IMG/VR virus record: IMGVR_UViG_3300027754_004715
Location: 1-28,123 of that record
Strand: one strand, 5' to 3'
Length of the DNA: 28,123 nt
Origin: a virus
In this document: positions 23,050-28,123 of the stretch, one piece after another
How positions within the stretch are numbered: position 1 is the first letter of the stretch
How the letters are laid out: each line of letters opens with the position of its first letter
Position numbers and translations under genes: made by a program
Notes under the pieces: model-generated
Seen by the model: the letters and a program-made list of their open reading frames with translations, nothing else
The model's database searches: none
What the model was told of the DNA's origin: nothing

Positions 23050-23242
23050 ACTTGCAAAGCAATTAGTGGGCACATATTGCGTATGTTTTAATATAACATA
23101 TTCAGAGATATCATCAGTTGTCAAAAACATTAAGAGTATTAATTCTATAGAAGATTTAAACAGGTATATGGTTTGCTGCCAAAAATGCACTCTTTGTTGT
23201 CCAGATATTGAAAAAATTATAAACTTTCACAAGAAAAAATAA
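23039..23242 (+). CDS. BFD-like [2Fe-2S] protein
   Basis: 67 aa, almost the size of bacterioferritin-associated ferredoxin (64 aa). Cys14 and Cys16 (YCVCFNIT) and Cys47 and Cys50 (CCQKC) match the C-x-C ... C-x2-C arrangement of BFD-like [2Fe-2S] domains, with 31 residues between the pairs (about 32 in Bfd) and the usual helical YSEISSVVKN and SIEDLNRYM segments. Extra Cys46, Cys53 and Cys54 lie next to the second pair. It probably carries electrons; its neighbour is the class II reductase, which needs reduction of a disulfide, but a link is inference. The 3' part is duplicated directly downstream. Confidence 0.7.
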   Translation: MEDELAKQLVGTYCVCFNITYSEISSVVKNIKSINSIEDLNRYMVCCQKCTLCCPDIEKIINFHKKK

Positions 23243-23364
23243 AAAAATTAAGAGTATTAATTCTATAGAAGATTTAAACAGGTATATGGTTTGCTGCCAA
23301 AAATGCACTCTTTGTTGTCCAGATATTGAAAAAATTATAAACTTTCACAAGAAAAAATAAAAAA
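23129..23364. repeat. 118-bp tandem duplication
   Basis: Bases 23129-23246 are repeated directly at 23247-23364 with the same sequence. The unit contains the 3' part of the BFD-like gene from codon 31 to its stop. The identity of the two copies points to a recent event. The few A bases at the edges make the exact borders uncertain. Confidence 0.95.
23247..23360 (+). pseudogene. Duplicated 3' fragment of the BFD-like gene
   Basis: The second copy keeps the codons for the C-terminal 38 residues, including the CCQKC region and the stop TAA (23358-23360), but no proper start. An internal ATG could still give a 24-residue peptide with the CxxC but without the first Cys pair, so it should not hold a cluster by itself. 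It fills the gap between the BFD-like gene and the hub gene. Confidence 0.8.
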
Positions 23365-23380
23365 TTACTTTTTCTTGTGA
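23345..23380. terminator. Inverted repeat between convergent genes; possible bidirectional terminator
   Basis: TCACAAGAAAAA (23345-23356), a 12-nt AT-rich loop, then TTTTTCTTGTGA (23369-23380): a perfect 12-bp stem. Because the arms lie in the 3' ends of converging genes, both proteins end in H-K-K-K. The first duplicate at 23227-23238 is a second left arm. No strong U-run follows, so termination is possible rather than certain. Confidence 0.5.
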
Positions 23381-25755
23381 TATCTTTTAGTTGCAACTAC
23401 TCGAGTACCACCGTCATTTAATTTCTTAGCTTGATCTCTAACGGTTGTGTTAGAATCGTGTAGAGTTAATGGTAAGTTTTTAAATATATGAGAATGTTCA
23501 GGCACTAATATAGAGTTAAGTGAGGGTGTAGATAATGTAATAACAATAGGCGAAACTGTAGTACCTGTGATCACACCGGTATTGGCATTGACAGTTAACC
23601 CTGGAAATATTGGACCAATTGAAGCAGTTCCAAATATAGTTGCCCCTTGTAATATACTTCCTATAACTTTAGTAGCTTCGGTAACTTGATATTCTGTCGG
23701 AGCTGTTACATGCTGGACAAATAATTCACCTTCAACAGATAACCCACCACCTATTATAACATTTTTATTTACCCCTAAATTGTCATCAATATATATTTGT
23801 TTTTGCCGTTTATTCCTTAAACGTAATATTTCTGCAGATATATTAATAGTCTTTGCATCTATATTTATTTCATTTTCACTTCCAATATTTACTTGTTCAC
23901 CAGCAACATTCGTAATCGTACCTACTATGTTAGTGCTTCCTAAAGACTTTAAATTAAGCCCACCAGCTCCAACCATAACATTAAAACGGTTACATACATT
24001 TAAAGTATAATCACCACCTGGTAAATCTTGAACATGTACATATTCTACTAATGGACTCTTTTCATAATTAATAAACGTTCCTCTTGTATCGACTAGCATT
24101 TCATTTGATAACATCTTACCAACCGAATCATATCTAAAACTACCAAAATTATTAATTTCCATTCCAATTGTTTCAATTTTATGTTTTGTAATTTGAATTA
24201 TTTCACTACCACCGATACCTAATTCTTTTTCTATATCAGTTAAAGCTTGCATATTAGCTTGTATCAGCGTACCTAATAATTCTTTTCTAGGGTCAAGAGC
24301 CCATATACCGTCTTGCGAAGAAGTACTAAACCCTACACCACCTATACCCCATTGTATATTAGTATCAGCAGTATATCTTAAAACATCTAATGCAACACCA
24401 GGGGCAAATATAGGTTGCGGCACTGGCGGCAAGTCTGGTATATTTAAAGATGCAGGACCGTCTACTACACTTGTACTAGTATTGAGATTGTTTAAACTAA
24501 TAGCTTGAGGAATCCCAACCGAATTATTCGTTAATACAGTATACGAATCTAAACCATTTAACGCAGGGTGTATAGCAAACGTACCCACTCTAGTTTGCAT
24601 TGTGCTGTTTCTATTAATAATAATATTACCTTGCGTGTCAGTTATATTATCAGATATCGCTCTCTGTATTTCAAATAACATCTTATTATCTTGTATAGGA
24701 GCAATAATTTCTTTCCATTTTTGAAAGTACTCAGCGTTTAAAGTTCCAACTTTTTTATACTTATCTCTCTTAATATTCTCATCTAAATTTTTACCTACAT
24801 AAACATTTTTAAATCCTCTTACTGTTTCATATTGATCATTTAAAACTAACTTTTGATCGTTACTAGTAGCTAATTCGATATTAGCATTATTATTAAATTC
24901 TTTAAAAGAACCTGAATAGTGAGTTAATTTAATCTTTTCACTTAAATCAGTATTGACAATTTCAATACTGCCACCTTTTTGATTCAATACGTATTTATTT
25001 CGATACGTTTCTACGTTTGCATTATACTCTGTTTGAGCTGCATTTTTATTTTCAAATGTACCCGGGTAATCTATACCCTTACCGCTAAATGCTTCGTAAA
25101 TGCCATTCCAATCATTTCCACCAAAAGCAGTCGCAAAATAAACAGGCATTGTCGGGTTACCTTCTCTAAAAAATACCCAAACATGGCTACCAACAGCTGG
25201 TATACTAAATGAGCCTTTAGCCCTGTTTGAGTATGTGGATGGGACGTATTCGAATGCTAAAGGATTTGGCCTATTAATATTTTCAGCTGAACTAACAAAC
25301 GCGTCAGTTAAACGATTCGTTTCTTGTTCAAATACTGAACCAGGTTTGCCTGGTGTTTGATCTGCAGCAGATGTTGTTTGAGAAAACGTTGAATAAAAAT
25401 TAGAATCTGATATACTAGAAAAATTATTATAACTGTTGTAACGACCGCTTGAAGATTCACCAATTAATGGCGCAGCACAATCACACCATGGCAAGATTAT
25501 TTTTAATTCATCTATTATACCGTTAACTTGAGTTGTATTATTTTTACCTAAATCTCCTAGTGATTTAGTTATATCTGATTCGATATTGGCACCTAAAAAA
25601 TTAAACTGTTTATTATTCTTTTCTTCTACCCATTTTTTATAAACAGTAGCGGTTAAATGAGGAACAAAAACTTTAATTTTACCTGCGCATTCAGGATCAT
25701 TATTTTGTATAACAATTCCTATATAATTGCCGTAAATTTTTTCCATATTAGGCAA
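23365..25755 (-). CDS. Baseplate hub/spike, gp5-like
   Basis: 796 aa. The N-terminal OB-fold-like region has YGNYIGIVIQNNDPECAGKI (8-27) and continues with PAVGSHVWVFFREGNPTMPVYFATA (186-210), the standard gp5/VgrG-type pattern. A long middle part is followed by a beta-helix-like stretch (about 577-648: NVAGEQVNIGSENE, INIDAKTINISAE) and a C-terminal tip region with H-S-H at 754-756. No lysozyme domain is present, unlike T4 gp5 (575 aa). It should sit at the centre of the baseplate and pierce the outer membrane. An ATG at 25746 is an alternative start (three residues shorter). The gene overlaps the upstream minus-strand gene by 8 bp. Confidence 0.8.
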   Translation of the reverse strand: MPNMEKIYGNYIGIVIQNNDPECAGKIKVFVPHLTATVYKKWVEEKNNKQFNFLGANIESDITKSLGDLGKNNTTQVNGIIDELKIILPWCDCAAPLIGESSSGRYNSYNNFSSISDSNFYSTFSQTTSAADQTPGKPGSVFEQETNRLTDAFVSSAENINRPNPLAFEYVPSTYSNRAKGSFSIPAVGSHVWVFFREGNPTMPVYFATAFGGNDWNGIYEAFSGKGIDYPGTFENKNAAQTEYNANVETYRNKYVLNQKGGSIEIVNTDLSEKIKLTHYSGSFKEFNNNANIELATSNDQKLVLNDQYETVRGFKNVYVGKNLDENIKRDKYKKVGTLNAEYFQKWKEIIAPIQDNKMLFEIQRAISDNITDTQGNIIINRNSTMQTRVGTFAIHPALNGLDSYTVLTNNSVGIPQAISLNNLNTSTSVVDGPASLNIPDLPPVPQPIFAPGVALDVLRYTADTNIQWGIGGVGFSTSSQDGIWALDPRKELLGTLIQANMQALTDIEKELGIGGSEIIQITKHKIETIGMEINNFGSFRYDSVGKMLSNEMLVDTRGTFINYEKSPLVEYVHVQDLPGGDYTLNVCNRFNVMVGAGGLNLKSLGSTNIVGTITNVAGEQVNIGSENEINIDAKTINISAEILRLRNKRQKQIYIDDNLGVNKNVIIGGGLSVEGELFVQHVTAPTEYQVTEATKVIGSILQGATIFGTASIGPIFPGLTVNANTGVITGTTVSPIVITLSTPSLNSILVPEHSHIFKNLPLTLHDSNTTVRDQAKKLNDGGTRVVATKRYHKKK

Positions 25756-26368
25756 GTGCTTGGAGTTTATTTAAAACTGACGTTTGCTCTACAACAATTA
25801 TTTTATTTGTTTTTGCAGCTAAAGCAGCTGCACTTGCTTTAGTAATTGTACTATCTGTAATTGAATTTATATATAAATCTTTAGCAACTGGGTTTTCAGA
25901 AAAACTTTTTATAAGATTATTAGAAACAGCTGCAGTAGAACTTACTGCGGCCGCGGTAATTGTTGATTGTAAAATACAATTTTCGTATAAAGTCGAAACA
26001 CCATCAATAGTAGACGTTACCTCGCATTTTATTAGGTCCTTTACGTTTTTTAATTGAGTTGAGAACGCTTTCGCTGCATTATTAAACGCATTCTTAAAAG
26101 CGGATGGTAAACTACTAAAAACATTTTTTAAATTTTTAACCTGGTTAAAAGTCGCATCAAATTTACCAGTAATTTGACCTATAATATTATTAACCTGGTT
26201 TGTAATATTTTTCTTAATATCTCCAGCCACACTCTTTAAACTATCTTTAATAGCTAATTTTTTCTGACCTGTTGTAAGATCTTGTAAGCTTGAAGGTATT
26301 ATACCTTGTATAGCTTTATCAAAACTTGCCGCTACCGGGTTATTCTTTAATTTATCTAAACAAGACAT
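25748..26368 (-). CDS. Ala-rich helical protein encoded with the baseplate hub
   Basis: 206 aa, not recognised. It is rich in Ala, Lys, Asn, Ser and Thr and looks almost fully helical, with coiled-coil-like parts (SVAGDIKKNITNQVNNIIGQI, NAFNNAAKAFSTQLKNVKDLIK) and two Cys near the middle. Its stop overlaps the hub start and it has a late-like box, so it is probably a virion or assembly protein working with the hub, such as a baseplate or tail-tube-interior protein. Confidence 0.65.
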   Translation of the reverse strand: MSCLDKLKNNPVAASFDKAIQGIIPSSLQDLTTGQKKLAIKDSLKSVAGDIKKNITNQVNNIIGQITGKFDATFNQVKNLKNVFSSLPSAFKNAFNNAAKAFSTQLKNVKDLIKCEVTSTIDGVSTLYENCILQSTITAAAVSSTAAVSNNLIKSFSENPVAKDLYINSITDSTITKASAAALAAKTNKIIVVEQTSVLNKLQALA

Positions 26369-26374
26369 ATATTA

Positions 26375-26382
26375 TATTTAAA
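26375..26382 (-). promoter_or_regulatory. T4-late-like box TTTAAATA before the hub operon
   Basis: On the minus strand TTTAAATA lies 6 nt before the ATG at 26368. Spacing matches the other late-like boxes. Confidence 0.4.
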
Positions 26383-26388
26383 CATCTA

Positions 26389-26415
26389 TTGATTTTATCA
26401 AAGCTATATTATAAT
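26389..26415 (+). promoter_or_regulatory. Sigma70-like promoter before the DpdA-like gene, leaderless
   Basis: TTGATT (26389-26394), 15 bp, TATAAT (26410-26415), then 5 bp to the ATG at 26421. Likely drives the dpdA-kinase-queF operon. Confidence 0.6.
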
Positions 26416-26420
26416 ATGAT

Positions 26421-27224
26421 ATGCTTCATAAAATACTTGTTTCACATGAATCTCCTATATCTATTTTAAACGAATCTAAAGCGTATAATGATTATGATTA
26501 TGCGTTAGTACATTTATTCGAAACGTATCCGAAGTACTTAGAGTTTTTTAAAGAGTCTTTATTAACAGGGCGGCAAGTACTATTAGATAATAGTATATTT
26601 GAGTTAGGTGCAGCGTTTGATAGTAAGAAGTTTGCTGACTATATTAATATCTTAAAACCTTCCTTTTATATTGTACCGGATGTTCTCGAGGATGGTTATA
26701 ACACTGTCAAAGGGTTTGATAAATTTACAAATGAGTATAAAGGGTTACCAGGATTAAAGATCGGTGCTGTGCAAGGTAAAACATATGATGAATTAATTGA
26801 TTGTTACAAATATATGTCTGATTATGCAGATTATATTGCAATTAGTTTTGACTTTTCTTATTACCTTGTTAGTGGGATAGGTAAAACTAAATTAGAGCGG
26901 TGGTGTAATGGCCGTCAAAAATTTATTAATGATCTCATTCAAGACGGGCTGTGGGACTGGAAGAAACCGCACCATTTACTCGGTTGCTCGTTAGCTAAAG
27001 AATTTAAATATTATGTAGACAATAATGTATACAATATTAGATCTTGCGATACGTCTAATCCGGTCGTTGCAGGGTTAAAAGGATTGAGATATAACGGCGA
27101 TCTTGGCTTACAAGATAAGCCATCAGTTAAGTTAGCTGATTTAATAGATCATAAAGTTACGAAGGAAGAACTATATAATATAGAATATAATACGGCAATG
27201 TTTAAACAAATATTAAAAAGATGA
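26421..27224 (+). CDS. dpdA: DpdA-like DNA 7-deazaguanine transglycosylase
   Basis: 267 aa. It follows the tRNA-guanine transglycosylase plan in short form: LLDNSIFELG (54-63) at the place of the TGT DSGGFQ (Asp56, guanine/preQ binding or acid-base), VPDVLEDG (85-92), KIGAVQGKTYDEL (113-125) like GIVQGG, HLLGC (185-189) like HHLMGVG, and SCDTSNPVVAG (208-218), where Asp210 is the likely nucleophile. The lack of a zinc-binding C-terminus and the D-N-S/D-T-S pattern fit phage DpdA-type enzymes, which swap guanine in DNA for a 7-deazaguanine, rather than tRNA enzymes. QueF two genes on supports this. A tRNA target is the alternative. Confidence 0.75.
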   Translation: MLHKILVSHESPISILNESKAYNDYDYALVHLFETYPKYLEFFKESLLTGRQVLLDNSIFELGAAFDSKKFADYINILKPSFYIVPDVLEDGYNTVKGFDKFTNEYKGLPGLKIGAVQGKTYDELIDCYKYMSDYADYIAISFDFSYYLVSGIGKTKLERWCNGRQKFINDLIQDGLWDWKKPHHLLGCSLAKEFKYYVDNNVYNIRSCDTSNPVVAGLKGLRYNGDLGLQDKPSVKLADLIDHKVTKEELYNIEYNTAMFKQILKR

Positions 27225-27781
27225 TTATATCGTTTACTGGTGCGCAATCTTCAGGTAAAAGTACTCTTCTTTCTAAGATGAAAGAAGATGTGTACTTTAA
27301 TGGGTGGTCATTTGAGCCTGAAATTACGAGATCATTAAAAGAGAAGTATAATTTGGTTATAAACGAGCAGGGTGATAATTTTACTCAAATGATTACAATT
27401 AATAGTCATGTGGATAACTATTTAAAAAATTATAAAGTAGACTGCGTGTTTGATAGGTGTGCAATAGATAGTCTAGTATATACAACGTATTTGGTTAATA
27501 CAAATAAAGTGGATGAAGAGTTAGGAAGATATGCAGATTATGCTTGTAAAAAATTAGTAGATAAATATGATATTATTTTTTATACTGACCCTTCGATTCC
27601 TTTAACTGACGACGGGGTTAGAAGTATGGATATAAATTTTAGGAATACTATTATAAATCTTTTTAATCTATATATTGAACATTATAAACCGGTTAATCTG
27701 GTAATGTTATCTGGTAGTGTAGATGAGAGATATAATATATTAAAAGATAGTATTGAAAAACGTAAACAACAATTTAAATAA
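27221..27781 (+). CDS. P-loop nucleotide/nucleoside kinase-like ATPase
   Basis: 186 aa. Walker A GAQSSGKST is at 7-15, FEPEITRSL (31-39) and CVFDRCAIDSLVY (75-87) give the kinase-like substrate and Asp-Arg motifs. It lacks the C-terminal extension of its paralogue at 2332. ATG 27221 overlaps the DpdA-like stop as ATGA, and the gene is followed after three bases by queF. It could phosphorylate a nucleoside or act as a NadR/AAA_28-type enzyme; DpdA works on finished DNA with free base, so the need for a kinase in this cassette is not obvious. Confidence 0.65.
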   Translation: MIISFTGAQSSGKSTLLSKMKEDVYFNGWSFEPEITRSLKEKYNLVINEQGDNFTQMITINSHVDNYLKNYKVDCVFDRCAIDSLVYTTYLVNTNKVDEELGRYADYACKKLVDKYDIIFYTDPSIPLTDDGVRSMDINFRNTIINLFNLYIEHYKPVNLVMLSGSVDERYNILKDSIEKRKQQFK

Positions 27782-27784
27782 AAT

Positions 27785-28123
27785 ATGATTAACGATAATA
27801 CAAATATCAGTAAGCATTTAGGCAAAACTTCTGAGTATAAAAGTACTTACGATTCGACATTATTAGTTGCTGAACCTAGGCAAAGTAATAGAACATATTT
27901 AGGTATCCAAAATAATGCACTACCGTTTGTAGGTTTTGATACGTGGAATGCTTATGAATGTTCGTTTCTTCTTACCAATGGTTGTCCAGTAACTGGAGTA
28001 GTGAAACTTTCATACCCGGCTTCAAGCGAGTTTATTGTTGAGAGTAAATCAATCAAATTATATCTTAATAGTTATAATATGCAGAAGATGGGAAGTTCTC
28101 TTAGAGAGAGTATTGATAATTTT
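27785..28123 (+). CDS. queF: QueF, NADPH-dependent preQ0 reductase (3' end outside window)
   Basis: 113 codons are visible, open to the window end. The fragment matches the N-terminal half of long (E. coli-type) QueF: LGKTSEYKSTYDSTLL (12-27), PRQSNR (31-36), ALPFVGFDTWNAYECSFL (45-62) and the NADPH/substrate loop VESKSIKLYLNSYN (85-98). QueF reduces 7-cyano-7-deazaguanine (preQ0) to 7-aminomethyl-7-deazaguanine (preQ1). The catalytic Cys and Asp of long QueF are in the missing C-terminal half. Direct coupling to the DpdA-like gene suggests that preQ1 or a derivative enters phage DNA. Confidence 0.9.
   Translation, partial: MINDNTNISKHLGKTSEYKSTYDSTLLVAEPRQSNRTYLGIQNNALPFVGFDTWNAYECSFLLTNGCPVTGVVKLSYPASSEFIVESKSIKLYLNSYNMQKMGSSLRESIDNF

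Noticed and set aside
23780-24010. Plus-strand frames inside the hub gene (also 24979-25212 and 25657-25842)
   Set aside because: They are antisense shadows of the hub gene and contain Phe/Ile/Cys-rich sequence without a recognisable domain.
27773-27785. TTTAAATA just before queF as a late promoter
   Set aside because: It includes the last codons and stop of the kinase gene and is 4 nt from the ATG; queF is more simply read from the dpdA operon.

Overview
The window looks like accessory and structural DNA from a strongly AT-rich, T4-like (myovirus-type) tailed phage, most plausibly marine. The evidence is a gp5-like baseplate hub/spike, a short-tail-fibre-like protein ending in a VWKRTA-type C-terminus, a clamp-loader small-subunit (gp62)-like protein, a GroES-like co-chaperonin, a GH24 lysozyme, a class II ribonucleotide reductase and T4-late-promoter-like TATAAATA boxes. 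No tRNA, rRNA, CRISPR array, insertion sequence or integrase is visible. The host cannot be read from the sequence; AT-rich marine alphaproteobacteria such as SAR11 would fit but this is a guess.

Layout. 1-3.1 kb: a truncated lipoprotein on the minus strand, then plus-strand genes for two proteins sharing the same N-terminal leader (possible head-internal proteins), a cyclic-nucleotide-binding-domain protein with a hydrophobic tail, and a P-loop kinase-like protein. 3.1-3.9 kb: a minus-strand tail fibre/receptor-binding protein. 3.9-14.8 kb: a nearly gapless plus-strand run of 13 genes for sugar and glycan work (about ten glycosyltransferase-like proteins of several folds, two SAM-methyltransferase-like proteins and a GDP-mannose 4,6-dehydratase-like enzyme), including a GT15 (Kre2/Mnt1)-like protein, a family best known from fungi. 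14.9-18.6 kb: a DUF366-like protein, gp62-like protein, GroES-like protein, a WYL_2/DUF2693-like small protein, an unknown, and an Fe-S XPD/DinG-type helicase. 18.6-20.6 kb: lysozyme with an unusual N-terminus and small unknowns. 20.7-23.4 kb: class II ribonucleotide reductase, a Cys-bearing miniprotein and a BFD-like [2Fe-2S] protein whose 3' end is tandemly duplicated. 23.4-26.4 kb: baseplate hub and an Ala-rich partner on the minus strand. 26.4-28.1 kb: a DpdA-like transglycosylase, a second P-loop kinase-like protein and QueF (cut by the window end), which together suggest that the phage DNA carries a preQ1-type 7-deazaguanine.

Regulation. Two promoter types stand out by eye. One is sigma70-like (TTGANN, 15-17 bp, TATAAT) before the glycan, dehydratase, DUF366, helicase and DpdA genes. 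The other is T4-late-like ([T/A]NTAAATA) before the lipoprotein, leader-protein, tail-fibre and hub-partner genes. Both usually sit 5-8 bp from the ATG/GTG, so the predicted mRNAs would start at or next to the start codon, i.e. be leaderless. Inside operons, genes are joined by ATGA/TAATG overlaps and a few have strong Shine-Dalgarno sequences.

The most interesting items are the DpdA-kinase-QueF cassette, the GT15-like protein in a phage glycan island, the cyclic-nucleotide-binding membrane-type protein, the BFD-like ferredoxin beside the B12-dependent reductase, the shared N-terminal leader and the leaderless promoter arrangement.
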